Source of the DNA: an uncultured Clostridia bacterium | Lineage (GTDB): Bacteria; Bacillota; Clostridia; Oscillospirales; Ruminococcaceae | DNA length: 64,000 nucleotides | Assembly: GCA_946567425.1 (NCBI GenBank) | Contig: CAMNXF010000012.1 | Location: forward strand, 33,186 to 97,185 | Direction of reading: 5' to 3' | Shown: one piece after another, positions 27,943 through 35,654 of the stretch | How positions within the stretch are numbered: position 1 is the first letter of the stretch | Layout: each line of letters starts with the position of its first letter | Translations under genes and position numbers: made by a program | Notes under the pieces: generated by a model | What the model saw: the letters and a program-made list of their open reading frames with translations, nothing else | What the model was told of the DNA's origin: nothing | The model's database searches: none

Positions 27943-29432
27943 GCTCTATGCCCTCCGATCTGCTGATTGCGCTCCCGCATTGTCGCGCCGTCCTCGAAAT
28001 TCATTCCCTTTAGAATTGCGTTCTTCCCGAACTTATGTTTTATTTTCAGCACGGCAAGCTGTATATCTTCATCGCGTTTTTGCGCGGCGATCTCAGCTTC
28101 CCGTGCGGAGTAATCGGTGAACAAGTCGAGCTGCTCCCCCTCGTACCCGTCGGTCTGTTCAGACCTTACTGTGACATCACAAGCGCAGATAGTCACGCGC
28201 CGAATAAGCAGCTTGGGGTTTATAATGCGGTCGAACAGCCGCACCGCCGCGTCCGCTATCGTGTGCGGAGAGTAGGTCTTGCGGTCGAGGTTTTCCGTTC
28301 CGTGCGCGTGTTTTGGTATGTTCCGACCGTAAAAGTCCGTTGTTATTTCTCCTTGATAAGCTGCCGCTATCTGAGGATTAGTTATACTTTCCGCGTCATA
28401 GCCGACCGTGAGCGTAAGTTTGTTGGTAACAAGATTATTTTCCGCGAGTGAGAGCGACAGATCGTCCGCCATTTCGCGAACTATAATACGCGCCTTTTTA
28501 CAAGAATACGGCTCCTGCAGAACTTGACCGTTGCTCAAACTGTTGGCTCGCGGTTTATAAGCCTTGATATCCGCGATAGTCGTAGGCTCGATACCCCAAG
28601 CGTGATCTATCAGTAATTCGGCGTTCACTCCAAACAGTTTGAACAGCGTGTCCTCGTCGTAAGTCGAGCGCTCCGCAACGTCGCCGAGCGTGTACATTCC
28701 GTTCTGCTCCAGCGTTTTCGCGTACCCTCTGCCGACGCGCCAGAAATCCGTCAGCGGACGGTGTTCCCAAAGCATTCTCCTAAATGATTTTTCGTTCAGC
28801 CTTGCGATACGAACGCCGTTTTTATCGGCGGGAATGTGCTTTGCGACGATATCCATAGCGACTTTGGCAAGAAACAAGTTAGTGCCGATACCCGCGGTCG
28901 CGGTAATTCCCGTCGTTTTCAGAACGTCGAGTATCATTTTTGACGCGAATTCGCGCGGGGTCAATTTGTAGGTTTTCAGATAACCGGTCGCGTCGATGAA
29001 CACTTCGTCTACCGAATAAACGTGTATATCTTCGGGAGCGACGTATTTCAAATAAATTCCGTAGATACGAGAGCTTATCTCCATATATTTTGCCATTTGC
29101 GGCGGTGCGACAATATAATCGACCGCCAGAAAGCGGTTGCTGTTAAGCTGCGAGAGATAAACGGACTTTCCCGAAAACATTTTGCCGGGCGTATGATACT
29201 TACGCGCCTTGTTAACATCGCGTATCTTCTGAACGATCTCAAACAAGCGCGGTCTGCCGCCCGTGCCAAACGTTTTAAGCGCGGGAGAAACGGCAAGGCA
29301 GATCGTTTTTTCGGTGCGGCTCTCGTCCGCTACGACAAGATTTGTGTCAAGCGGGTCAAGACCGCGTTCCACACACTCTACGCTTGCATAAAAAGACTTT
29401 AAGTCGATTGCTATATAAGTTCTATTGTTCAT
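27939..29432 (-). CDS. Y-family DNA polymerase (UmuC/DinB-like)
   Basis: This 497-residue translesion polymerase has YIAIDLKSFYASVECVERGL at the start, which carries the first metal Asp. HVYSVDEVFIDATGYL near 135-150 holds the second acidic pair, SVDE. Helix-hairpin-helix and little-finger regions follow (TGITATAGIGTNLFLAKVAM). The start at 29432 has the ribosome site further upstream within GGCGATAAT, weaker than usual. A consensus promoter with an overlapping palindrome lies ahead. Mobile elements often carry such genes. It may aid repair of single-stranded DNA after transfer, or raise mutation under stress. Confidence 0.92.
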   Translation of the reverse strand: MNNRTYIAIDLKSFYASVECVERGLDPLDTNLVVADESRTEKTICLAVSPALKTFGTGGRPRLFEIVQKIRDVNKARKYHTPGKMFSGKSVYLSQLNSNRFLAVDYIVAPPQMAKYMEISSRIYGIYLKYVAPEDIHVYSVDEVFIDATGYLKTYKLTPREFASKMILDVLKTTGITATAGIGTNLFLAKVAMDIVAKHIPADKNGVRIARLNEKSFRRMLWEHRPLTDFWRVGRGYAKTLEQNGMYTLGDVAERSTYDEDTLFKLFGVNAELLIDHAWGIEPTTIADIKAYKPRANSLSNGQVLQEPYSCKKARIIVREMADDLSLSLAENNLVTNKLTLTVGYDAESITNPQIAAAYQGEITTDFYGRNIPKHAHGTENLDRKTYSPHTIADAAVRLFDRIINPKLLIRRVTICACDVTVRSEQTDGYEGEQLDLFTDYSAREAEIAAQKRDEDIQLAVLKIKHKFGKNAILKGMNFEDGATMRERNQQIGGHRA

Positions 29433-29463
29433 ATTATCGCCTGCCTGTGTACGTTTTTTATTC

Positions 29464-29510
29464 ATTATAGCACATAAAACGTGAAATGTCAATAGCTTTA
29501 TTGTAAAGCT
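29464..29510 (-). promoter_or_regulatory. umuC promoter with overlapping operator
   Basis: On the - strand: TTGACA, 17 bases, TATAAT (plus-strand 29487-29492 and 29464-29469), a full consensus. AGCTTTA-TTG-TAAAGCT (29494-29510), a perfect 7-bp inverted repeat, abuts the -35 box and is a likely repressor site. Confidence 0.8.
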
Positions 29511-29530
29511 GTCTGGTAATTTGTGGAAAC

Positions 29531-29546
29531 GTGCCATATGTGGCAC
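29531..29546. promoter_or_regulatory. Palindromic operator candidate, site 1
   Basis: GTGCCATATGTGGCAC has perfect 6-bp arms. Close relatives are at 35107-35122, 35232-35247 and 36422-36437, all within the same element. It is about 40 bp upstream of the umuC -35 box. Confidence 0.55.
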
Positions 29547-29576
29547 AAAAAAGACGGCGCTATAAAAACACCGTCT
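29546..29576 (-). terminator. Terminator of XRE gene
   Basis: On the - strand AGACGG pairs with CCGTCT across a loop, followed by TTTTTTG. Confidence 0.65.
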
Positions 29577-29577
29577 A

Positions 29578-29937
29578 TCAAGTTTCTTTATCAGACCTTT
29601 TATCAGTTTTATTTTTCGTGCCAATACGGAGTGCGTCCACAAAAACTGTAATCATTCTCTCAACCTGTTTGCGCAAGTCCTCCGGTAAAGCGGAAATCAT
29701 AGAGTTTATCTTGGCGTTTTCCTTGTAAGGAGTAGAACCGTAAATAAGATAATCGGTTGTTACATCAAGCGCAGTAGCTATCTTCCCTATGTTCTGCGCT
29801 GTTATACCCTTTTTGCCCGCTTCGATTTCCCACAAAAAAGAGGTAGAAATATCTGCATACTCAGCAAGCTGTTCACGGGTATAACCTCTCTGCTCTCGTA
29901 TTTCGCGTATCCTCGCTCCAATAAGCGCATTTGACAT
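29578..29937 (-). CDS. XRE-family regulator
   Basis: This 119-residue protein has an N-terminal HTH (about 5-62: IGARIREIREQRGYTREQLA, EYADISTSFLWEIEAGKKG). YLIYGS follows, then a charged C-terminal tail predicted helical. The start at 29937 follows AAGGGGGAG. Upstream is an inverted repeat CCAGTTT-N13-AAACTGG that may be its own operator. It reads toward umuC, ending at a terminator; it may regulate the SOS-like module or the element's maintenance genes. Confidence 0.85.
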   Translation of the reverse strand: MSNALIGARIREIREQRGYTREQLAEYADISTSFLWEIEAGKKGITAQNIGKIATALDVTTDYLIYGSTPYKENAKINSMISALPEDLRKQVERMITVFVDALRIGTKNKTDKRSDKET

Positions 29938-29972
29938 ATCCACCGCTATCTCCCCCTTTGAATAATAGTATA

Positions 29973-29999
29973 CCAGTTTTTCTACTGTTATTAAACTGG
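29973..29999. promoter_or_regulatory. Operator candidate for the XRE gene
   Basis: CCAGTTT and AAACTGG, perfect 7-bp arms 13 bases apart, lie about 36 bp before the start codon, centred on ACTGT. The position suits autoregulation. Confidence 0.55.
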
Positions 30000-30040
30000 C
30001 TAAAATGTCAAATAAATTTATACTATAGCGAAAAAAGTTA

Positions 30041-30069
30041 TTGACATTATGGCTCACAAAGGGTATAAT
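30041..30069 (+). promoter_or_regulatory. Full-consensus promoter reading rightward
   Basis: TTGACA (30041-30046), 17 bases, TATAAT (30064-30069). No gene on the + strand begins within 400 bp, and a hairpin (30079-30105) starts 10 bp downstream. It could make a short RNA antisense to the XRE gene at 30141-30380. Confidence 0.6.
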
Positions 30070-30078
30070 ATAATAAAG

Positions 30079-30105
30079 AACGGAGAGCAAAAAACGCTCT
30101 CCGTT
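30079..30105 (-). terminator. Terminator-like hairpin after small XRE gene
   Basis: AACGGAGAGC and GCTCTCCGTT form a perfect 10-bp stem with a 7-base loop. On the - strand it is followed by CTTTATT, a modest U-tract. Confidence 0.65.
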
Positions 30106-30140
30106 CATCAAAAATGCAACAAGGAACACACATTGATATT

Positions 30141-30380
30141 CTAGTCAATATCCTCGGGCTCAAGTGTGCGAAATGTTTCCGTATCAAAGAACTCCACAAT
30201 AGAGATACCCATACCGTCACACAAGAGTTTAAGGGTCACAATGCCCGTGTTCTTACTTACGCCATAGATGATATTTTTAACGGTAGAGGGAGGAACGGCA
30301 GCCAGCCGCGCTAACTTCGTCATATTAAGGTGTTTCTGTTTTATCAGTTCCAACAGCCTTTTAGCGACTTCTTCCTGCAT
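30141..30380 (-). CDS. Small XRE-type HTH regulator
   Basis: This 79-residue protein is nearly all HTH: LIKQKHLNMTKLARLAAVPP, STVKNIIYGVSKN, then LKLLCDGMGISIVEFFD. Proteins of this size and pattern regulate phage-like and integrative element genes. It diverges from the SLOG gene across a promoter region with repeated TATAGACT motifs, which it probably binds. Confidence 0.82.
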   Translation of the reverse strand: MQEEVAKRLLELIKQKHLNMTKLARLAAVPPSTVKNIIYGVSKNTGIVTLKLLCDGMGISIVEFFDTETFRTLEPEDID

Positions 30381-30413
30381 TGTTCTCCCCCTCGCTATTA
30401 CTTCTAATGTAAT

Positions 30414-30493
30414 TATAGACTATTTATAGCCTTTTAACGGTCTTTATATAGACTTTTTTGAAAAAATATGTTATAATAGACTATATGTAGACC
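30414..30493. promoter_or_regulatory. Divergent promoter region with repeated TAGACT operators
   Basis: TATAGACT occurs at 30414-30421 and 30447-30454, and ATAGACTATATGTAGACC at 30476-30493. The SLOG gene promoter (TAGACT 30449-30454, 17 bases, TATAAT 30472-30477) overlaps the second copy, so a protein bound there would block polymerase. Confidence 0.6.
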
Positions 30494-30522
30494 GCATTTG
30501 TTTTTGGGGGAGGAACGATTAT

Positions 30523-30996
30523 ATGAACAACAAGAAAAAAACCGTATGCTTTTCGGGACATAGACTATTACACGAACCTAAAGAGGTTGTTGAAAAGAGC
30601 CTAGAGATCGCGATAAGGCAATGTATCTCCGAGGGAGCGGAAATATTTATGACAGGCGGGGCGCTTGGCGTAGACACGATAGCGGCTTGGACTGTAATCC
30701 GTTTACGAAAAGAATTTCCCGAAATACGACTTGTACTTGCTCTGCCTTGTCCGTCAGTGGAACAAACGTTGAAGTGGTCTGACAGTCAAAAGGAAGAATA
30801 TCAGAAAATTCTCGATCTTGCCGATGAGGTTAAAGTCCTGTCCGACAAGTATACCGACAGTTGTATGCTAGACCGCAACAGATATATGATAGAAAGCAGC
30901 GGAACGCTGATATACTATCTTCGCACGGAGCGCGGCGGGACGAGTTACACCGTCAGATACGCAAAAAAACAGGCAATCAAACTGATTGCCATTTGA
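30523..30996 (+). CDS. SLOG-fold protein (DUF1273/YpsA-like)
   Basis: This 157-residue protein has KTVCFSGHRLL at the start and FMTGGALGVDTIAAWTVIRL near 43-62. These are the nucleotide-binding Gly-rich features of the SLOG/Rossmann family to which DUF1273 (YpsA) belongs. ERGGTSYTVRYAKK closes the fold. SLOG proteins are thought to sense or process nucleotide ligands and often stand in conflict systems. GGGGGAGG precedes the start. It is divergent from a small XRE gene that may control it. The exact ligand is unknown. Confidence 0.8.
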   Translation: MNNKKKTVCFSGHRLLHEPKEVVEKSLEIAIRQCISEGAEIFMTGGALGVDTIAAWTVIRLRKEFPEIRLVLALPCPSVEQTLKWSDSQKEEYQKILDLADEVKVLSDKYTDSCMLDRNRYMIESSGTLIYYLRTERGGTSYTVRYAKKQAIKLIAI

Positions 30997-31107
30997 AGTA
31001 TTGAAAGCAGCCAAAGCATTGGCACAAGCAGGGCACTCCATAAAATTTTGTGTAAAAGCAAATCCGGTCAGGCAAAAGGTGGCTTGCAAAGCAAGCGGAG
31101 TTTGGTA

Positions 31108-31206
31108 TTTCCTCTTAATAGCCATGCTCCCGCAAGCTGAGACGGTATGCGCGCCGAAGGCGTGAATACCGTCTCAGCTTGCGGGAAAAATATTAAGAGA
31201 GGAAAT
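31108..31206. repeat. Very stable nested hairpin next to transposase 3' end
   Basis: 20-bp arms without mismatch (31129-31148 and 31166-31185) enclose a loop that itself folds as CGCC-GAA-GGCG. Outside it, TTTCCTCTTAATA (31108-31120) is mirrored by TATTAAGAGAGGAAAT (31191-31206). It stands just 3' of the transposase stop, inside the left terminal repeat. It could terminate transcription or be a miniature element. Confidence 0.75.
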
Positions 31207-31210
31207 CCAA

Positions 31211-32437
31211 TTATGCGGATTCTCTGTCCGCGAACATTATCGAAAGCTGGTTAGATACCAGATCCCAATTCCGACACGTTACACTCCAATGCGCAACGAT
31301 ATTTTTCGACGCAAGGTACAAAATTTTTCGCAGGCTGTCATCGTTGGTGAATGACGGCTTGTTTTTTGTGATCTTACGGAATTGGCGATTCAAGCCCTCG
31401 ATAATATTTGTTGTATATATTATCTTACGAACTTCGGCGGGATATGCGAAAAATGTGGATAGGATATCCCAATTCTCCTCCCAACTTTTAACGCAGCTCG
31501 GATAAGTCTGCCGCCATTTTTCTTTGAATTCGAGAAGCGCGTTCATTGCCTCTTCCTCGTTGATTGCTTGATAAATTTTCTTCAGATCAGCCATCAACGA
31601 TTTGATATCCTTGTAGCTTACATAACGAGTGGACGAGCGTATCTGATGAATGATACAGCGCTGAATTTGTGATTTCGGAAACGCTGCATTAATAGCTTCG
31701 CGGAAACCCGTCAGACCGTCCACACAGAACACATAAACGTCCTTAACACCGCGATTTTTAAGGTCATTCATAACCGATAACCAAAATTTTGCACTCTCGT
31801 TTTCGCCTATCCATACACCTAAAATGTCCTTGCGTCCGTCCATCTGGATTCCCAAAACCACATAAGCAGCTTTGGTAATATACTGATGATTTTCCTTGAC
31901 CTTATAATGGATCGCGTCCATAAAGACAAACGGATAAACAATATCCAGCGGACGGTTTTGCCATGCGGCTATTTCGGGTGTGATCTTCTCAACAATCTTG
32001 CTGACCAAGCCGTCCGAAATATCCACGTTGTACAAATTCTTTATCTGCTCGGAAATATCCCGCTGGCTCATTCCGCAAGAGTAAAGCGCGAGAATTTTTT
32101 CCTCCATTCCATCAGCGTTTCTGTTGTATTTTTCGATGATCTGCGGCTCATATTCGCCGTTACGGTCTCGGGGTATTTTGACATCAACCTCGCCAAGCTG
32201 CGTTTTTACTGTCTTTTTCGAGTATCCGTTTCGGTAGTTTTTCGACATACCTTTTTCGGTTTTATCCGACACATGTTCGCTTTTTTCGTAGCCGAGCTTT
32301 TCTTCGAGTTCCGCTTCCATTACCGTTTGCAGCACGTCGCTGAAAAGCTCTTTCATGCTGTTCATAATGTCTGTCGTACTTGTAAATTGCTGACTATTCA
32401 CAAATTCCTTCAGCAGTTCCTTTGATGTTTTTTCCAT
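31211..32437 (-). CDS. IS256-family transposase
   Basis: This 408-residue enzyme starts MEKTSKELLKEFVNSQQFTS. YPFVFMDAIHYKVKENHQY carries the first catalytic Asp. VYVFCVDGLTGFREAINAAF carries the second. CIIHQIRSSTRYVSYKD follows, and TTNIIEGLNRQFRKITKNK carries the Glu. This is the DDE layout of the Mutator/IS256 family at full length. It is probably active since it has no interruption. Confidence 0.95.
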   Translation of the reverse strand: MEKTSKELLKEFVNSQQFTSTTDIMNSMKELFSDVLQTVMEAELEEKLGYEKSEHVSDKTEKGMSKNYRNGYSKKTVKTQLGEVDVKIPRDRNGEYEPQIIEKYNRNADGMEEKILALYSCGMSQRDISEQIKNLYNVDISDGLVSKIVEKITPEIAAWQNRPLDIVYPFVFMDAIHYKVKENHQYITKAAYVVLGIQMDGRKDILGVWIGENESAKFWLSVMNDLKNRGVKDVYVFCVDGLTGFREAINAAFPKSQIQRCIIHQIRSSTRYVSYKDIKSLMADLKKIYQAINEEEAMNALLEFKEKWRQTYPSCVKSWEENWDILSTFFAYPAEVRKIIYTTNIIEGLNRQFRKITKNKPSFTNDDSLRKILYLASKNIVAHWSVTCRNWDLVSNQLSIMFADRESA

Positions 32438-32588
32438 AATAAAAACACTTCCTTTCAGATTTTTCCTTGACCTCAGTCTTGTCTGATCGGAAGTGCTTTA
32501 TTCGGTTTTACACAAAATTTATTGGGGTCTCCAAGCAGAAACCTTGATTAAAAATATGCGGCACTTCTTTGCAGAAATGCCGCATAAC

Positions 32589-33143
32589 TTACAATTTTAC
32601 AGAGCCGTTCTGGGTTTCATTGACAACGTAATATGCCATCAGCGTATTATTTTCAGCCTTGACATAAATTTTTATGGTCTTGATTTGTTTCTTAGTGCCA
32701 TTGCGATAGGCTTTCTTGCACATCTCCGTGATCTCGGCAAAGGTATACTCGCTATTACCCTGCAATATCACCTGATCGCCCGTAGCTTTTGCAAATTTTC
32801 TCACGGTACGCTTTGGAGCGGGAGCAGCCGCTTTTTTCGATGTGGTTTTTTTCTCAGATTTTGACACCGCTTTAGGTGTTGCCTCAACCTTGTTTACGGA
32901 TTTTCTAACGTTATTTTTAGCGGTAGTGGCGGTGGATTTTGCGGCGGTCGGAACAGCAGCCTTTGGAGCGGCGGATTTTTTCGTTGTCTTTTTTACAGGC
33001 TTGTCTGCTGACTTTGCGACGGTCTGAGCTGCTTTCGCTTTGGTGGTACGCGGCTTTGTCGTCGGTGCAGCTTGTGCGGTAGGTTTTGTTGCCGCCTGAG
33101 CGGAAACATTCTCGTTGTCGATTTTCTTTTTACCTCTCGGCAT
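32589..33143 (-). CDS. Histone H1-like Lys/Ala/Pro-rich protein with C-terminal DUF6465-like domain
   Basis: This 184-residue protein starts MPRGKKKIDNENVSAQ after AAGGAGG. Residues about 20-115 are low-complexity, made of Lys, Ala, Thr and Pro (AKSADKPVKKTTKKSAAPKA), like bacterial histone H1-type tails that coat DNA. The last 70 residues form a compact domain: YTFAEITEMCKKAYRNGTKK, then IKIYVKAENNTLMAYYVVN, recalling the DUF6465 family of gut Clostridia. A role in nucleoid or element DNA packing is likely but unproven. Confidence 0.78.
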   Translation of the reverse strand: MPRGKKKIDNENVSAQAATKPTAQAAPTTKPRTTKAKAAQTVAKSADKPVKKTTKKSAAPKAAVPTAAKSTATTAKNNVRKSVNKVEATPKAVSKSEKKTTSKKAAAPAPKRTVRKFAKATGDQVILQGNSEYTFAEITEMCKKAYRNGTKKQIKTIKIYVKAENNTLMAYYVVNETQNGSVKL

Positions 33144-33177
33144 AACGGGTATCCTCCTTAGTTTGATTGATAGTTTT

Positions 33178-33206
33178 AGTATAACATAATATAGATAGCT
33201 TGTCAA
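33178..33206 (-). promoter_or_regulatory. Promoter of DUF6465 gene
   Basis: On the - strand TTGACA, 17 bases, TATACT, just upstream of the AAGGAGG ribosome site. Confidence 0.75.
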
Positions 33207-33257
33207 GTTTTTTGACTTTTGTAATGTGAAATGTTGTTTAAGGCAAAACTTACTCGA

Positions 33258-33286
33258 TTGACAATTGTATGGAAATGCTGTATAAT
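33258..33286 (+). promoter_or_regulatory. Promoter of the 33346 gene
   Basis: TTGACA (33258-33263), 17 bases, TATAAT (33281-33286), a full consensus. Confidence 0.8.
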
Positions 33287-33345
33287 GTGATTATAGTGCT
33301 ATTCATTGCCAAACGGGTTAAGATGAATTATGAAAGGAAATTCAA

Positions 33346-33591
33346 ATGATTTCTAAAATAATACAGACACTTTCAAGTCTGGATTTAAGGCTTTATCTGT
33401 TTGGTTCAAATAAATCACCACTACGTTGTGGTGATAAGGTATATATCAAGGAAAGAATGAAAGGGATAAAATCATATTCTCTTATGACAATAAAGGGATT
33501 CCAGTACTGCGACGACATAGCAGAATTCCACCTCGTAGATGATAACAATGGTGACTTCTATTGCAATATTGAAAAAGTTTACCCCATATAA
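33346..33591 (+). CDS. Small protein of unknown function
   Basis: This 81-residue protein starts MISKIIQTLSSLDLRLYLFG, followed by a beta-rich part (CGDKVYIKERMKGIKSYSLM, IAEFHLVDDNNGDFYCNIEK). The second half looks like a small SH3- or KOW-like barrel, but I cannot assign a family. A perfect promoter and GAAAGG ribosome site precede it. The NYN gene follows 165 bp later in the same direction. Confidence 0.65.
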   Translation: MISKIIQTLSSLDLRLYLFGSNKSPLRCGDKVYIKERMKGIKSYSLMTIKGFQYCDDIAEFHLVDDNNGDFYCNIEKVYPI

Positions 33592-33755
33592 AGGGCAGGA
33601 TTTGAAAAAACAGAAGATAGAAGATATATGATATTGTATCACATACAATCATACTCGTTCTTTTGGTGGCGGTAATGGCTTTCTTTTGCCTAAATCCATA
33701 CCTGTCAGAATACGCATTATATAATTTTAAAAACAAATTCTAAATGGAGTTTTTT

Positions 33756-35084
33756 ATGCGAGTTGACACAATGGACATAGTTTGCACAATGTCATATCTG
33801 ATAGGTGTGCGAAAGGAGCTGTTGCATAACACATATGACGATAACTGCCCCGAATTGCTTAAACAGCTTGAGGAAAATAAAGACGCTACCATTATCAGAT
33901 ATTTGTGCAAGCTGAGAACGGTACTTATGAAAACATTCAGGAAAACGGATACGTCATTAAGGTACGATCTCACAAATATAGACAAGCTAAATTGGTTTGA
34001 TACAAATAATATCTTATGGCTTGAAAACAACGGAATTCGGGTCACACTTGCAAACAAGCGAGCCGCCGATTATTCATTACATATTAACAAACTGATAGCG
34101 GATAACATACACGCTTGTCACGATCTGTTCCCGGAGTGGATAAAATGGGACTATATTAAGCGATTATTTATAATTCCCAGATTTACAGATATGGAAGTCC
34201 AAAAAAGAGAGTTCAGTAAATTTATGGATAAGCTCGATTGGTACCCTTATCATCAATATATTTATTGGGAGCCGTCCGAGTGCGGTAACATCTTATATAC
34301 AGACGGGAAGTTTATCAATATATTATATCAAATGAATAATGATTATTTTGATGACAGATCAAAATATAAGACAGCGACCGATGAGATAAAAGATAATATA
34401 TACGATTTCATAGGAAAAAGTGATAAAGTCGTGCTTGTCGTTGACTGCGAGAATTCAGACGTATACAAATTATACGGTATGCTCAAAAATCTTAATAACA
34501 ACGAAGTTATGAAAATAAGCAAAATAATGCTGTTTGACGATATTCACACTACCAACGGTTGGGATTATCTCGAAAAGGTTATTTCAATACCCGTCGAGCA
34601 TATTGAAGTTGAGCGAATTCACGATCATAAATCATTGGTGGATATGCGTGTTATGGCGGGCGTGTTTAGAGAGTTTTATACACATAGCGTAACGTCTTTT
34701 ATTCTGCTTTCAAGCGACAGCGATTATTGGGCGCTGATCTCATCGCTCCCCGAAGCCGAATTTTTAGTTATGGTGGAATGGAATAAATGCGGACAAGCAA
34801 TTAAGGACGCGCTTGAACACGAGGGAATATACTGGTGTTCTCTTGATGATTTCAGCACGGGTAAAAATGAGGATTTGAAACGCGCCGTACTGCTTGCGGA
34901 GTTAAGAAAATATCTTCCCGACCTCTTGTCGTATAACGGTAAGGATTTGGTACGCAGACTTTACGCGGATACAAGAATAGAAGCTGACGAAACGGAGATG
35001 ATGAATTTTTACAATAAATATATACGCTCGATAACCTTTAAAGCGGACAACGACGGTAATTTGTGTTTAAATCTGAAAGTATGA
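33756..35084 (+). CDS. NYN-domain (PIN-like) putative ribonuclease
   Basis: This 442-residue protein has an N-terminal ~200 residues of unrecognised sequence, then a NYN domain. KVVLVVDCENSDVYKLYGML (near 212) has the first acidic residues, and SFILLSSDSDYWALISSLPE (near 313) has the Asp pair that closes the metal site. GIYWCSLDDFS completes the core. NYN/LabA proteins are Mg-dependent nucleases related to PIN domains, mostly acting on RNA. The start at 33756 has GGAG 7 bases ahead. On this element it could act in defence, dormancy or RNA control; the substrate is unknown. Confidence 0.78.
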   Translation: MRVDTMDIVCTMSYLIGVRKELLHNTYDDNCPELLKQLEENKDATIIRYLCKLRTVLMKTFRKTDTSLRYDLTNIDKLNWFDTNNILWLENNGIRVTLANKRAADYSLHINKLIADNIHACHDLFPEWIKWDYIKRLFIIPRFTDMEVQKREFSKFMDKLDWYPYHQYIYWEPSECGNILYTDGKFINILYQMNNDYFDDRSKYKTATDEIKDNIYDFIGKSDKVVLVVDCENSDVYKLYGMLKNLNNNEVMKISKIMLFDDIHTTNGWDYLEKVISIPVEHIEVERIHDHKSLVDMRVMAGVFREFYTHSVTSFILLSSDSDYWALISSLPEAEFLVMVEWNKCGQAIKDALEHEGIYWCSLDDFSTGKNEDLKRAVLLAELRKYLPDLLSYNGKDLVRRLYADTRIEADETEMMNFYNKYIRSITFKADNDGNLCLNLKV

Positions 35085-35106
35085 CTTTTTACCTCATATA
35101 GATTTT

Positions 35107-35247
35107 GTGCCACATATGAGCCTGTTTACAAATGGGTATTTTTGAAAAATCGCCAGAAATTCCAACGGAGTAATGCGGGTTTACAGGGTGTTAATTTTGC
35201 TTTTTTCGCAAAATATATAGTTTGTAAACAGCCCCACATATGGCAAC
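35107..35247. repeat. Inverted-repeat bordered 140-bp segment
   Basis: GTGCCACATATGAGCCTGTT (35107 onward, continuing TACAAA) is mirrored by GTTTGTAAACAGCCCCACAT (35220 onward, continuing ATGGCAAC). Each end holds one copy of the GTGCCATATG-type operator candidate. The segment between has no gene. It may be a miniature mobile element or a pair of regulatory sites. Confidence 0.55.
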
Positions 35248-35265
35248 GTATTCCACAAAAAAATT

Positions 35266-35302
35266 GCTCCCAAAGCCTTAACGGATTTGGGAGCGTCTTT
35301 TT
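35266..35302. terminator. Bidirectional terminator
   Basis: GCTCCCAAA and TTTGGGAGC pair perfectly, with T-runs on both sides. It serves the converging NYN and XRE genes. Confidence 0.85.
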
Positions 35303-35654
35303 AATTGCCGTTTTTGTTTTTCAACGAGTTGTCGAGTTCGAGGTGTTTCAACAGCCTTTCTTTTTCAGCAGTTGTATAATCTTTGATCTGCTCTAAAACA
35401 AGAATGTCAACCTCGTCAAAACCGTCCTGCACGTTGACGCGAAGATCGGAGCGCCAAAGTATGTAGTCAAGCGTTACGTTGAACAAATCCGCTATTGCAA
35501 CAAGGTTAGGTAAGTTATAGATACCTTTTTCGATATTGCATATCGTTCGTCGGTCGATAAAGAGTTTTTCTCCTAATTCTCTTTGTGACCAACCGCGTTC
35601 CTTACGGAGCAGAGCCACTCTGTTTAGTGCTTTTTCGTTGTTTTTGTTTTCCAT
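35301..35654 (-). CDS. XRE-family regulator
   Basis: This 117-residue protein has an HTH at about 10-65: NRVALLRKERGWSQRELGEK, LFIDRRTICNIEKGIYNLPN, DYILWRS. The C-terminal part is helical and charged. AGGAG precedes the ATG at 35654. Its place beside the integration module makes it a candidate regulator of excision. Confidence 0.85.
   Translation of the reverse strand: MENKNNEKALNRVALLRKERGWSQRELGEKLFIDRRTICNIEKGIYNLPNLVAIADLFNVTLDYILWRSDLRVNVQDGFDEVDILVLEQIKDYTTAEKERLLKHLELDNSLKNKNGN

Larger units (their letters stand above)
31041..32522 (-). mobile_element. IS256-family insertion sequence
   Basis: An intact Mutator/IS256-type transposase is flanked by imperfect terminal inverted repeats. 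AAATTTTGTGTAAAA stands near 31043, and its complement ends near 32521. I do not see a convincing target duplication. It separates the SLOG gene from the DUF6465 gene of the outer element. Confidence 0.8.

Noticed and set aside
28035..28451. Open + strand frames inside the Y-family polymerase gene
   Set aside because: They are shadows of a well-supported polymerase gene on the other strand.
30868..31125. 85-codon - strand frame at the left end of the IS256 element
   Set aside because: It overlaps the SLOG gene end and the terminal repeat, lacks a ribosome site and has no recognisable features.
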